DNA of 64,000 nucleotides from Antedon mediterranea (lineage: Eukaryota > Echinodermata > Crinoidea > Comatulida > Antedonidae), in contig NC_092674.1 in assembly GCF_964355755.1 (NCBI RefSeq), forward strand, positions 22,222,001 through 22,286,000, read 5' to 3'. This document shows, piece by piece, positions 12,401 through 24,759 of the stretch (its first letter is position 1; each line of letters begins with the position of its first letter). The position numbers and the translations under genes are program-made. The notes under the pieces are model-generated. The model had not been told where the DNA came from, searched no databases, and saw only the letters and a program-made list of their open reading frames with translations.

Positions 12401-13987
12401 CAGAATTGTAAACTTCTGTATGCAGGCTCCTTGCCACCAATGATATACTGAAATTGTAATTATAAACGATGACTAAATAAATGTGAATGAATTGACATTG
12501 AAAATGGTGACAGTAGTGTTGATGGAAATGTCAGTGTTCTTGATGAAGATGACATTGTTTATGTTTATATTCATATGATTCTGGGCACATGTTGTATGTG
12601 GTGATACAGCACTGAGAATCGTGTATGTTGTGTGGAAAGGTTCATTGATGATGATACAGATGGCAGTGATGTTGATAAAAATTGTCACTAATGCCGTTGC
12701 TGGTGGTAGTGTTAGTTGAAGAGTAGTGTTGGACAAGATGGTAGTGATACTTATGCAAATAATTACAGTATTGTTGTAGGAGATGGTTAATGACGATGGA
12801 AAATGATAGTGCTGGTTATTAAAAGGCTACTGGTGTTAATATAAACAAATGTGAAAATATAAATATAAAAGAAGATAGTGCTGTTGATGACAAATTAGAC
12901 GGCTTTAGTTGTATTAAATTAGATGAACTAGTGTTATGTGTTCTACTTAAATCCAATCCATGATGCAATACCACCGACGGTGGTCGATAAGATGAAAGTA
13001 GAACTGAAAACAATTTAATTAACCATGACGCTGTTCCTCTTATAATTTCTCTTATAGATCACTGTGTGTTTTATGCTTGACTACCCTTAATAAAGCAGTA
13101 CAATTGAAGGAAATGAATTAGGTCTCAGAATATATCGGGCTAATAAAATCACAAAAAGCTCTCGTCGCTTCTCCAATTATATATTATGCTAAAGAGATCA
13201 GATATCACGCTGTATTGTTTGTTGTGTTTAAAGTATAACTCAGTCTTATTGAAGGTTAACATATTCCAAGTTCGCTGGTAGACTAAACCATGCAATAAGC
13301 TTACATGATAAAAATGTAATTTTCCAGTATGCCTAGTATATCAATGACGATGTCGTTTACATGTAAATAATGTGCAAATAACCCGGATATTTTGAATTAG
13401 AGTATACCACGAAACTAGAGATACAGCCTTTACTTTATGACATTTTATTGTGAAAATTAACGTACTTTTTAATATACAGTATAATAAATAATTCGGCTTA
13501 CTTTAAAATAATAAACTCTGTACATAATAAGAAAATTGAACTAGACGTCAACATTAATTTGAAAATCAAATATTATTTTTACTGAACTGATATTATAAAC
13601 AAACCATTTTGCGCTGCATGTTTTGTACACAAACCTATTTCCACGAAGTTTAATGAACAATACTAATGTATGCATATATATAATTGCTATAATAAAAGAC
13701 ATACCATTGAAACGGGGCATATAGTAGGATAACATTCACTAATGTTATATTGCTTTTGCTAAAATAGGATAGGCATAATTGCTTTATGTTTGTTCATCAA
13801 TCGAAACCATACGTAAGTACCGTACAATGATTTTGTTTTATTATAACGAGACATTAAGCCTATAGTATTACAATCCCTACTTTGAAGAATAGTGCATTTT
13901 AGTATGATCACGGGCCTATAAATTAGGTCCATGGTATGATCAAGGCAATCTAACAACGCATTGTTTTACCATATACCATCACTGTCG

Positions 13988-15049
13988 CTAATTCTCAAGT
14001 TTTTGTTTATTTGCAATTCTTTGTTGAATTCTTTTTCGACTATAACTGCTAGATGGTGATTGTTTACCTTTATCTTTTCCTTTTATTTCCTTGTATTGCG
14101 GATCTCTGGCTGCATTTGGTTTTATGACCCTACCCGACTTTGTAATGTACGTAGGTGCATTTGATTGTCCTGCTGGTTTTATAGTATTTGCTTCAAATTC
14201 TGCTAGCCGCCTTGCCAAATCCAGCATCGCAGCGTCTTGGTCGCTCACTGTACTTCTAAACGACTGAATACTGCCAACGCCGGGGCTTCTTGTCCCGTGG
14301 GTATTCGGTTCATATAATGGTACTAACTCTCGTGAAAGTATCGAACCAAGTGTATTGCGTAGACTTGTCACACCACCGCGTAATACCGGATCCGAATCTC
14401 TTGATCCCGTCCATTTGTTTTGAGCTGACAACGATTCCCTGTCGTGTGATGCCATCTTTGGATTTTTAAATTTTCGTAATTCTTTTGGTATTTCTGGTAG
14501 ATATTGCATTAAATGATCCGGTATGTTGTGGAAACGTTTTGCTCCTCCGATTTCGACTAACATTTTACAAAAATCGGTGTCCTCTTGAGAAGCCGCGACG
14601 TAAAGAGGGAAAAGTCCTTCCGTGTTCTCTCTATCTACATCTATATCTTTGCCGCCTACTTGCAAAAGCATCTCTAAAGCGTCATGGTTATCTGCCCTGA
14701 TTGCATACATCAACGCCGTGTTACCTTCTTCGTCTTGTATGTTATAATCGACTTTACATGCTTTTAATATTATTTTTAAAATATCGATTCCATCTTCACG
14801 GTTACATAAATACATCAATGCCGTTCGCTTATGCTTATCCTGTAGATTTACATCAGCGCCGTAATTTATCAAGTTTCGTACAATAAGTCTTCTCATGTCG
14901 CTTTCTTCAAGAACGACCGCGCGCATCAAAGCTGTGCGGTCAAATAGATCTCTCATGTTTGGATTCTCCTTTTCCTCGAGCATTTGACGAACGGTTCCAC
15001 TGTCTTCATTATTAACTGCAACGATCAGATTTTTGGATTTAGCACTCAT
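13988..15049 (-). CDS. Intronless ankyrin-repeat protein, 353 aa (ANKRD34-like)
   Basis: One uninterrupted frame with ATG at 15047-15049 and stop at 13988-13990. The frame stays open a further 14 codons upstream, but that extension begins at TTG, so the first ATG (MSAKSKNLIVAVNNEDSG) is taken. Residues about 7-175 form four to five ankyrin repeats, with hallmarks DRTALMRAV, LINYGADVNLQDKHKRTALM and YNIQDEEGNTALMYAI. The C-terminal half is low-complexity and basic (KGKDKGKQSPSSSYSRKR near residues 325-340), likely disordered. Ankyrin repeats bind partner proteins; no enzyme domain is seen. The single-exon layout and the order of repeats (GADVNLQD then TALM then LKACK) recall the vertebrate ANKRD34 group, but this is from memory of the family and uncertain. 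A candidate AATAAA on this strand lies at 13837-13842. Confidence 0.85.
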   Translation of the reverse strand: MSAKSKNLIVAVNNEDSGTVRQMLEEKENPNMRDLFDRTALMRAVVLEESDMRRLIVRNLINYGADVNLQDKHKRTALMYLCNREDGIDILKIILKACKVDYNIQDEEGNTALMYAIRADNHDALEMLLQVGGKDIDVDRENTEGLFPLYVAASQEDTDFCKMLVEIGGAKRFHNIPDHLMQYLPEIPKELRKFKNPKMASHDRESLSAQNKWTGSRDSDPVLRGGVTSLRNTLGSILSRELVPLYEPNTHGTRSPGVGSIQSFRSTVSDQDAAMLDLARRLAEFEANTIKPAGQSNAPTYITKSGRVIKPNAARDPQYKEIKGKDKGKQSPSSSYSRKRIQQRIANKQKLEN

Positions 15050-15270
15050 AACTGATAACTGACTGTTGTTCCTATTCTCCTTAATTTTCAAAACGTGCTA
15101 TTTTCCTTTACAAGCAATTCTAGAAGATTGTATTTCTGTGAATTCAAATAAAAAATATATAAAAATCAAAAATAAAACAAGCTACAGTATATACTTATGT
15201 TTGTTAATGTTTTCTTTTTTATGTTAAATTAAATAATAAATAATAAAGAGCTCTACGAATCATTTATGGC

Positions 15271-15576
15271 ATGAACTATGTATCCTACGAGTCTGCTCTT
15301 ACATTGTCAGACCTTCCATCGCTAGTTAACAGAAGAGTCCAACTCTTACTGAAATTTGGTAAAGGAATAATAAAGTCCGATACATTTAGAAGCATTCTTC
15401 CCCCTGTTCGTGACATTAGCAGAACCCTGAGGTCTGCGAGTAAGCCTCTACTCAAAATCCCGTTTGGTCGTACAGAAAGATTTAGATCTTCACCAGTCCC
15501 TTTTTTAGTCCGACTCATTAATGATGAATATCTAATAGGCTGGCACTATTTTAACTTACAGGTGGACCAATTTTAA
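15271..15576 (+). mobile_element. Non-LTR retrotransposon remnant, end of reverse transcriptase ORF
   Basis: The frame reads ...SDLPSLVNRRVQLLLKFGKG, then LPPVRDISRTLRSASK, then RTERFRSSPVPFLVRLIND. The pattern of LPSL-xx-RR near the start and RTERF-x-x-S-x-(I/V)-P-x-x-x-R-L-(L/I)-N near the end is characteristic of the extreme C-terminus of CR1/Jockey/Rex-type ORF2 proteins. Recognisable similarity runs to about 15530. No catalytic reverse transcriptase or endonuclease segment is present, so it is a 5'-truncated, inactive copy. It lies 222 bp upstream of, and opposite to, the ankyrin gene. Confidence 0.75.
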
Positions 15577-15817
15577 TGTGGTAATTTTTTTTTTTTTTTT
15601 TAAACTAGTTTTACCCTTTATACATAATGTATTTATATATTTTTATCAAATTTTGTAAAATACTACTTTTCAGCCTTTTGGCTGCCGTTGTATTTTGATG
15701 TCTTTTTATGAATAAATATACCTAAATATACATTGATAGACCCAGATGAACCTTTTCACTAGTTGTATACTGCAGTTGATAAGATACATTATTTGTGCTT
15801 ATAACATTTTGTTAGCA

Positions 15818-16440
15818 TGAATTACTTGATAAACTAAGAAAGCCTCTACTAAATACAGTAAGTCTTTGCGTTTAAATGTGTATTCATAGTTCATTTAAAG
15901 TATTATTTGGGTAAAATTGGTATCCATATATTTCAATGGTGCTTCGTTACTTCGTAGTATGTTTTCCAGCCAAAACTTATATGAATGAACGTTAAAAAAA
16001 ACCAAATAACTCAAACCAACGTACACAGTTACAAACTACTTAGGCCTAACGTTTTGCATACGAATTGAATTTATTTTAATGTTGAATGATGACTATATTC
16101 TTGTTCGTTTTTTGTTTGTTTTTTGCTTTTTTGGTATGCTAATTAAGCACACACTTTTTCACTCATTTTTTTGTTTATGTTATTTTATAACTATGAATTA
16201 CTTGATAAACTATGAAAGCCTCTACTAAATACAGTAAGGCTGTACGTTTAAGTGTTTATACCATAGTTCATTGAAAGTATATTTAGGTAAAATTAGTATC
16301 CATGTATTTCAATTGATTGATTGATTTATACTGGGTAACCTCTTCAGTTATTCTTTTATTCTTTTTCGTTTTTTGGTTTTTTTTTGGTATGCTATTTAAG
16401 CACACACTTATTCACTCATTTTTTGTTCATGTTAGTGCTT
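15818..16440. repeat. Old tandem duplication, period about 300-360 bp
   Basis: ATGAATTACTTGATAAACTA and AAAGCCTCTACTAAATACAG occur in order at about 15818-15865 and again from about 16193. In both units a T-rich block with GGTATGCTAxTTAAGCACAC and TTCACTCATTTTTTGTT follows. The units differ by many substitutions and small indels, so the duplication is not recent. Confidence 0.75.
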
Positions 16441-17887
16441 AATACAATTATTTTATAACAATTTACTCATTTATTAACATTAATCATAAACATTTATTTA
16501 ATTGTTGTTTTAGAAATTGTTTTAGAAAATTGTATAGATAACAGATAGCCATAAATAAATATAAATATATTCAGGCCTACAGCTATGCTAATTTTTCTAG
16601 CTGTTTTACTTTATCATTTTGATTTAGCTTTTTGCTTATTTTATTTTGTGTCTCCATTGAGATCCGCCAATGATACCCACAGTAGTGTCATTATTTTCAG
16701 TAAGTTGCCTGGATTTAAATACAGGCCTACATAAACATACGTGTGCGTGCGCACTCGTTCATTTAAGTAACTGTACATCATGCACCCATACACACATATC
16801 CATACATTTATTATAATTGTTAATATTAATTTAAAGTTTTATTGATTAGAGTTATTTTAATTTTACAAGGCTTTAGTAGATCATTACTTTAAATGCACAA
16901 ACGTCCAGGAAGAATATTTAAACACTTATGTTTATACACTGCATGAATATATTATATATAAATATGTAAATTACTTACCAAAAACTATAGACAATCTCTG
17001 TAACCGTCATAACTTGACAGATTGTTCCAGACCTACAGACAGTGTGTATTGTGTTTTATCACGACAGCAGAATAGTCGATTGTTATTCGTTCACAGTTGC
17101 TCCTCAACTAACCACTTACCCGTATTCGTGTTAACGCATCATAATGTGGTCGTTGCTAGGGGATGATGATACACGTTTTTGCGTTGCAGGAGGAGTGAGC
17201 ACAAAAGCATAAGACAGCAAATGTTAATGGAACCACGGCTAGCTAATAGCTAACAGTGTCGATTTTCGATGATTATGATGATGGTGATGACATTCACTAC
17301 ACTCTATACACATTGAATAGGCAATAACCTTGTTATGGAATTGTTAAAACTGATTGCAAATTAGCTTCTCTTAAATCATAATGAAATTTTGAAGAATGTT
17401 CGACTAATTTTCAATATACTGTATATACATATGTGATAGGCCTATATATTTTTGAATAGAATATGTACGGTAATATTCCGTATATTATTATTTTTTTTAT
17501 ATTTTCTTTAAAATTGTAATCGGGTGGCCAAAATCTTTTACCAAAATCTAAAATTTGGCCTCCTTCTGCACACTCATTCATCTGAATATTTTATAGAATT
17601 TGGAAAAAAAAACAATAAATCAAAAAAATTTACGTAGGCCTAATCGGTTGGTAATTTCCCGCAACTCTACTTTCTGAAATTGAGTAACCATAATTGTATT
17701 GTTTTTATTAATAAGTTGTTTTTCTTGCTTGTGAGAGAATTATGAGCGCTCTGTACAATGAATCGGCGGTTACTCAAAGTTAAAGCAATAATAAATAATT
17801 TTAAATGTTATCAACCTGTAAAATTGTTTAAAACAAACGGACAGAAAAGAAAAAGGAAATGACAACACATTAATTTGTATCATTTGT

Positions 17888-18001
17888 TTACACTACCAAA
17901 CTTTATGTGACAACAAATTTGAGTTGCCCATATTTAAGCATATCACTACCATATTTAGGTACATTACACTTTTTTGTCACATAATGTTGATAGTGTAGAC
18001 A
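17888..18001. mobile_element. MITE family A copy
   Basis: Left arm TACACTACCAAACTTTATGT and right arm with GTCACATAATGTTGATAGTG pair as inverted repeats. The interior has the shared CATATCACTACCATATTTAG word. The outermost AAGCTCTGTC bases are lost on both sides. Confidence 0.7.
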
Positions 18002-18361
18002 TCTTAAGGTATACAGATTATAGTAAAACGTTGGATGCGCTAATTGTCTTATCTTTTACATTCTGAATCTTCATGTTGTAAACCTAATATAATAACGTTT
18101 ATAATATTAAACGTAATCCTAAAAAAAAACTAAAAAACTATAGGATAAAAATATTTTCAATATTATTGTAAATATAAGTCTAATAAGATGTCATGTTTAG
18201 TAGGCCTATGAGCAAAAGGCCTAATAACGATAACGAGTTTGTATTGTACTTATTTATTATTTAATTTTAATTTTTGAAAATATTATTTTCATCAAACACA
18301 GCATAATGGTTATCATAATATGAGGAAAACTCCTGTTTTTTTTTTAAAGAAAAATAATCTA

Positions 18362-19911
18362 TCAAATAAATGTTATATCATCTGTTATTTGTCCATCTTT
18401 TTCGACTATGTATCGATTCAATTTTGCGCAAACTCGAGATCGGAGGCCCTCTATTGCTAGCTGGTGTTCTTCTAGCTCATTTTTTAGATTGAGGGCATCT
18501 GACTTATTCTGTATGTTACGGAACTTTTTCCAATCGTTCGGAGCATGACGCATGATTAGTAGCGTAATCTGGCCTTGTGATTTGCTCTCTAGCTTGTTTG
18601 AAGTCGAAAAGCCGTCGTCGTTTGAAATTAGTTCTAAAGAAAAAAAAACATTTTGAAATCAAACAAAGAGACTGCAATAACGAAATAATGCTATAGGTCT
18701 ATTTTGGCCTATAGTAACATTTATTACAAAAATTTACCCTTGCAGAAGTGGAACAAACATTCTACGCAACCGAATTTATAGAGAGGAAATATTGAACATT
18801 TTTTATGAACTCTACCAACTCAAAAATATTTTTTTTTAAATATTTCTCAGAAGAAAATTATAGTTTGACACATGTAATTACCAGTAACAAAAATCCAACT
18901 GATTGTTGACTTAAATAAAAACCAACTAAAACCTTTTGAATTCAAAATTAAATTATCGACCGTTACACCAATAACCAAATCACCGTTCAACCAGTTAAAT
19001 CCAACTGTTTTGAACTGGAAATTTTGAACTGGAAATTCCTGGGTTCACTATGACTCAACATTATGGATAATGTGAGAAAGTAAAGTTTAAATAATGTACT
19101 AAGTCCACAGGGAAACACATAAATATACCTTCTTTTTTACATTTTGTCAAATCTTGCATGTTATTTTCAATAGCTTCTATTTGTCGAGTTATATGTGATC
19201 TGTTTCGTTTACATTGTAGCGTTTCAAGTTCTAGTTGTAAAATTTCCTGCGTTAATCTGTAAAAATAATGTAGGCTAGCTAAAGACCTTTCTAAGTTGAA
19301 TCTCCTTGTAGGCAGGCGTATCTAGGCTATAACATGTGTTTTTTTATACTAGGCCTGGCCCTAGGCTAGGCCTATCTATTGTTTAAAATCTTTAGGTAGG
19401 CAAACAATAATTGATTAAATTGGTCTTGTTATTTAAAAAAAATATGTTTACGGTTCGTTTAATTTGAGTAGGTAGCATAAATTTAGTCATAGCCTAGGCT
19501 AGGCCTATGTAATATGCCTTGTATTTGTATCAGAATTATGTAGGCATACCTAGTATGCTGCCCTCACCTTTCGTTTTCCAAATTTTTATTTAACTCGTTT
19601 TGTAATAGTTTTGTCTCAGTCTTGAGTTGGCTCAAATCAACAACGCAATTAGGCCTAGGCTTATTTCCTTCTAGGGGACGATCTCCTGGGCCCGCTCCAA
19701 CAATGCCTTGCTGATTCTTGCCCTCTGTTTTAGTCGCGTCCGATGAAGGTGGTTGTTCTTGGTCAGGTGATGTTACAGTAGCTAAATTATCGTAATCTTT
19801 TGACCGATTCCTTTTTCTTATCCCGAAGAAACGAAACATTAGTAAAGAAAGTAATTGTGTAAGTTCGTTGTAAAAAATATTACAATACTCGTTTGTAATG
19901 GAAATTGACAT
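18362..19911 (-). CDS. Uncharacterised 247-aa protein with coiled-coil-like segments (3 exons)
   Basis: The spliced frame joins 19911-19568, 19256-19129 and 18633-18362 (- strand). Donors are AAG|GTGAGG and AAG|GTATAT; acceptors are TTTTTACAG and TTCTTTAG. Codons split across the junctions restore Arg and Glu, and the frame then ends at TGA. Residues 1-115 start MSISITNEY, then a basic patch (FGIRKRNRSK, about 27-36), a Pro/Gly/Ser-rich linker, and a helix from about 92. Residues 115-158 are a Leu/Gln/Glu-rich heptad-like stretch (LTQEILQLELETLQ). Residues 190-247 contain NDWKKFRNIQNKSDALN and LKNELEEHQLAIEGLRSRV, another likely coiled coil. I do not recognise the family; a scaffold or centrosome-type role is only a guess. 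The gene has its own promoter-like upstream region with two CREs. Confidence 0.8.
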
Positions 19912-20132
19912 TTTGATTTTTTAAATATAATATAGGCCGCGTCGCCCATTCCTTCTTTCGCGCGCACATTCTAATATATAGAAAACTGCGCAGAGCTGAT
20001 AACTGAGTCGGCGGCGCTGGTTTATTTAAGCCACGCGCAAAATAGTTAAGAATTTAATCTACGCTAAGTTGTGTCGATCATTGGATGGAAATAATTCCAT
20101 CAGTGCAAATTGACTGCTTTTACTGGTATAAT

Positions 20133-20160
20133 TGACGTCATAAAATTTAATTTGACGTCA
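20133..20160. promoter_or_regulatory. Two perfect CRE sites upstream of the coiled-coil gene
   Basis: TGACGTCA occurs at 20133-20140 and again at 20153-20160, 20 bp apart centre to centre (two helical turns). They lie about 225-250 bp upstream of the ATG of the - strand gene. Between them and the ATG is a relatively GC-rich patch (CGCGTCGCCC, TCGCGCGCAC, GTCGGCGGCGCTGG). Full palindromic CREs bind CREB/ATF proteins; the paired helical phasing suggests a real promoter. Confidence 0.65.
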
Positions 20161-20403
20161 CACTCCGTTGACGGACCATTTATTTCGATTTCTCAATCTT
20201 TGTATTGGTTGTCTTGCAATCGAGTCCAATCAAATTCACATTAAAGGAAAATTATAAAGACTAATACAGTGAAGAATATTGACAACAATCCTTAGGGAAG
20301 ATGTCATTGAAGATGTAGTCTTCTATTTGAATTACCATTAATAACGGATCATCTGCGTTTTTGGAAAGTATAGAGCAAGTTCCATCTGCACATTTCCTGA
20401 CGC

Positions 20404-20452
20404 GCTGTCTACACTAGTTTTACATAAAGTTGGTAAAGTAGACAGAGCTTTA
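20404..20452. mobile_element. MITE family A, terminal-repeat-only copy
   Basis: Only the two termini remain: GCTGTCTACACTAGTTTTAC is joined almost directly to AAAGTAGACAGAGCTTTA. The interior seen in other copies has been deleted. Confidence 0.6.
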
Positions 20453-21433
20453 ACAATCCAAAAAAATGTATCAACTTTATACATAATAGAATTCCAGCAT
20501 TTCCAAGGAAAGTCAGTGTTAAAAGATCAATTACACAGGAATGTAGACAAAAACAAAGGCGAATTATAATCTAGCCCCACCTGTTCATTACGTATTGTGA
20601 CGTAAATATAAGACGACTGCGCGAAACACCTGTGTAGGTTTTTATGTATCTATCCAGCTTTTCTATTATTAATTATTCAGGCAAAATATTCACACTTAAG
20701 TGTGGTAATACCTGGTAATTTGTCACCATTTACATGTGTATCAAATTGAGTTCTTTACAGAAAGTGCATGTTTGTGGTTACTATAGTTACAGAGCTATGG
20801 GTTGCAGTACGTCATTTGATTGGTGTTCATTGTGTTCATTCTCATTATTTGTATGTATTTTAATTAATTATTCATAAATACGTTGTGTATCGATGTACTT
20901 ACAATATGCACGGTTAATAATTGTATCCATCATAAGCATAATCGACTGTATACTAAAAGTTATCGAAACAAATGCAATTATGAGAACAAAGAAGAGTAGG
21001 CCTACGATTGTAACCTTACCGACACACTCATTCCCCCATCCTTTTTTTTTGCCTAGTTATGATCAAAGAACACCTTAAATTATAAACAATCAATATAACT
21101 GTATTATTTTTTTTTAGAATATGACTAATTACCCAATTATGCTTATGTATTTTTCATTTATTTACTTACCATTTAAGTTGATCAAATTAACAAAAATGTG
21201 ATAATAATGAAAATAATATATAAAAGTGGTGTTTACACCACAAAAGAGAAAAAAATCTATACTTTTTATTGCTGCCTAGTTAGATGATCAAAAAACACCT
21301 TAAATTGCTTGTATAAATACATAGAAATATAAATAAATTATAAACAGGCCAAATCCAACAACAAAGTATCTGTACTACGATTATTTTGAGTGTTTATTAT
21401 GTGCTTACAAATGTTTTGTTTTTAATAATATTA

Positions 21434-21454
21434 AATATATATATATATATATAT
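21434..21454. repeat. (AT)n microsatellite
   Basis: About ten uninterrupted AT units in AT-rich DNA. No other significance is evident. Confidence 0.9.
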
Positions 21455-22145
21455 CATTTAATAATAATGTGTGTTTTAAATACTGTAACTTTAAGCATAC
21501 TTCACTCGATATTAACACCGTAAATATAATATCAAATAACATATTTTAATGATGAATTGTATAATTTATATTTATATACATCTGTAAAGACAAATGGGAA
21601 ACTTAACATATAAAAAAGAAATAAATGTAGGCCTATATTATTATTATTATTTTCAGAATATCACCCGGGTGGTTTAAAATGAATGTTTGACGCCTGTGCT
21701 GTTCTATTATATATTGTAGGCCTATGTACTGTAAATGCAAAAAAACAAAATAAGAGAAACAAGAACTGATTGATTACAAAGAAATGTATTTATTCAAAAT
21801 GAGTATGTAACAAAAATATTTAATAGAAAATATGAAAAAAAAAATATATACTCAAAATTTTCCATTATGATCGTTTGATTTACCAAGAATTAATTCTAAT
21901 TTATTTGATATGCACTAACATGTTAAAGTACAATCATGAACAGGATGCTAATATAATAATATTATGGTTTTCTAATTACTCGATTTCATCTTTAATAAAC
22001 AACAAAATGTAAATTGTTAATATAAAAAGAAAAGGTTAACTTGAATATTAATGCTATTATATTGAAATGATAATAGCGATATAACTAATTTCGATTGGTT
22101 TACAATAGACTCCTTCGGGAAATCGCTATTGATTTATCAGTAAAC

Positions 22146-22425
22146 TGCGCCTGCGCAAGTACTTACCCCGTAGCGTCATGGCGGTATAAACTTATTGTGT
22201 AGATCGCATCAGTATAATTTATTCACTCGGTGAAAAACTACTAGTCTTACTGAGCTCTTACTGTCTGCTTTCGAAGCAACCTCATTGGCGATAGTTAAGC
22301 AGACTATCTCGTCGTCACTTCGGTCGTTCTCGTCCCAGTCGCTGGATATTTTGCGACATTTCCCTGCTTCTCCTTGCACCCTTTCTCGTCTGGTCAATTT
22401 GACGTTTAATAAACGGTGAGGTACG
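22146..22425 (+). promoter_or_regulatory. GC-rich NRF1-type promoter-like island with possible 5'UTR exon
   Basis: TGCGCCTGCGCA (22146-22157) is a full NRF1-type palindrome. It is followed by about 260 bp richer in GC and CpG than the surroundings, ending in splice-donor-like CG|GTGAGG (GT at 22416) or GAG|GTACGT (GT at 22421). The open frame on the - strand here (22209-22397) resembles no protein. A short ATG-GCG-GTA-TAA on + would be an upstream minicistron. It may be the untranslated first exon of a + strand gene. The next + strand CDS, at 34727, begins just after a 3' splice site, which makes the link possible but unproven. Confidence 0.4.
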
Positions 22426-24159
22426 TAAACATTGTGTTACTCATTTTTTTATTTTACGATATAAATTAATAAATAGTATATATTTGCATTTATGGTTGAA
22501 TCAAATGTGTACAATATTGATGTTAACTAGTATTGTTACTATCTTAACAATACTATTATCTTATAAGTCTTATGTTTAGCTTTTTACTGAAATAAATTTT
22601 ATAAATCATGAATATTTTAATTCTGGTAAAGTAGAAATAATAAGTCAGATTTTGAATTGCGTGCCCGTTTTTTAAAAACAAATGTAATAGCAAATGACAC
22701 TAAATAATGTGTGGAACATTGTAAATTATTATTATAACAATTACTATTCATTATTTTTTAATGTTTCTTGTTAATTTAACTAATGAAAGTTTGACTTATT
22801 TGTAAAATATTACAAAGAAACATTGTTTTAAATTCATTTTACTGACAACAGTGCGTTAAATTATACTTCTATATACAAGTATGATTTAATCTGACATATG
22901 CAGTACTCAGGATAGCTCGATAACTGTATCAGACAAATATTATAATGTAGCATAAGCAGATTCGTAAATACAGTGTCACATGTGACATTGTTTTTAATTT
23001 AACCTTTAGATCAATTCATGTGATACAGTTATAACATGTGACGAATATGTAATACTGTATCACGGAACCTTCCCAAGGTAAACTGAAGAAGATGGTATTC
23101 GATGATGATGATAGTAATGCTGTCGATAATATCAAACATTATTTATACAGTATCGGGAGCGTGTTATTAATTACCGGTCCTTTATATCTTTATGTTATTA
23201 TGTATGACTAGATATTAAATATCAGTATCCGCTCATTAAATATTCAGAATGAATTAAACGTCGTTCGCCTTCCATTAATATATAATAGGATAGCATGATA
23301 TACGTGTGTTTAATTCATTACGATTCAGGGAAGAGATTCACTTGAATCCTCGAATTCTGAACGTCTGTATTATGTTCGTCACAACGGATCGAATGAGGTT
23401 GTAGTTCACAGTGTGAATTCATGAATTTAAAATAATTTAAATGAGGAATTGTTTTTAATGATGAAGGGTTCTGTTCAGTTCGGCAATCAATATGCCTCAG
23501 TTTATTAACTGCCGCGCATAGTAATATTAAAATATCTTGCAAAACAAATGGATATGGTCTAAGGATCAATTTTTACCGCATTAATCTCTCTTTTACCACA
23601 AAATGTATTTCTCATCTACATTTTTAAGGGATACTACCAGCCAATTTCATATCGCAAATATGTCATCATACATAAGTTCAACAATACTTAAAATAATTAT
23701 TTCATCCACAAAACACTTTTGTTAAAAAGTTATTTAAACATTTTAAAATAATACATGCTTTGTACATACATAGAACGCCAATTTAAAACATATCAATATC
23801 AACATTTCCCCGTACCAATATAACATTGTTTTTCAATGTCATATCAATATAAATTAGTATCATTAATAAAACGCGATAAATTGTGTTTTCTTTACATTTT
23901 AAAAAGAGATATGTCTTTATCTGTTAATACTGTTCATTACATTGATTAAATGTATCGAGATAGCAGTTTTCACACACACACGCACATACATAAAAATACT
24001 GTTAAAAGAATTGAATAGTAGATTTACATTAGCGGTCAGCAGCATTTTAATTATAATTTTTTACTAGGCTATGAGTCAACGTTGTGTGATTGCGTCATAC
24101 CTCAGAATTAGCTTCTGCGTACTGCATGGTCTTTAGCCGATGTAATTATTCGGAACGTG

Positions 24160-24235
24160 CAACGCGACTCTACAGCTCACTATGTCGGTCGGTCGGTCGG
24201 TAAACATTAACTTGTATATGGCCTTATCTTGATAT
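24160..24235 (+). repeat. GGTC-microsatellite dispersed repeat, copy 1
   Basis: GCGACTCTACAGCTCACTAT is followed by (GTCG)n-type GTCGGTCGGTCGG, then TAAACATTAACTTG and ATATGGCCTTATCTT. The same order of blocks recurs at 24760, 45010 and, inverted, at about 61760. Confidence 0.6.
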
Positions 24236-24759
24236 CAGTTTCATCTAGCTATGTCAATTTTTCACAGTATATTCCATATGGCCAGGAATCGATGTGGTTA
24301 TGTTTTCACGGTGCGCAATCAAAAATCACGCGGTCTATGCACGATTTAACGAAATCACTTTTGTAATCATATCTTCACAAGCATGAATCACAATTAAATA
24401 AAATTTGGTACTCATAATTTCAGGGCATAAATCATCATATAGCAAAACATTTACGTGCGTGTGCGTACGCGCGCTTACAATTTTCAGCATTTATTTTTAA
24501 AGAAATAAGAGTACGTTTCGGGCAATTTTAATCATATAAAAAATCGCACTGCGCGTTAAATATTAATATGGCCTCTTTTTGCCCGATTTTTGTTTTACAA
24601 CCTTTCTTTAATAATATCATCATATTTGATTCACTTTTTAACTCAAAATTAAATTACGTTAAACAAGCACGTAAAATATGACAGGCTACGCACATATAAA
24701 TTAAAAAAATTTAAATGTTTTTAAACATTTTTAACATTTTTAAACATGTTCCGCAAATT

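Larger units (their letters stand above)
7694..13987. other. Gene-free stretch between RNASEH2B and the ankyrin gene
   Basis: After the RNASEH2B 3'UTR I find no exon with coding composition and splice sites. The stretch holds two MITE copies (8672-8787, 9578-9733), a perfect palindrome (8861-8913), a GAT-rich minisatellite (11460-12400) with a decaying flank to about 12830, and otherwise unassigned AT-rich DNA. Confidence 0.6.
15577..18361. other. Gene-free stretch with tandem duplication and MITE
   Basis: No coding exon seen. Contents are a tandem duplication (15818-16440), poly-T runs, a MITE family A copy (17888-18001), and a candidate poly(A) signal for the - strand coiled-coil gene (TTTATT on +, 18253-18258). 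Confidence 0.6.

Noticed and set aside
11480-12440. Long - strand frames (204, 144 and 116 aa) rich in Ser, His, Ile, Lys
   Set aside because: They are direct translations of a degenerate GAT-rich minisatellite in overlapping frames, with no splice or start context and no domain.
15050-15091. Fourteen-codon N-terminal extension of the ankyrin protein
   Set aside because: The apparent initiator at 15091 is TTG. A eukaryotic start at the first ATG (15047-15049) is preferred.
22209-22397. 62-aa - strand frame in the GC-rich island
   Set aside because: Composition fits an open frame created by locally higher GC. The island reads better as promoter plus a + strand leader.
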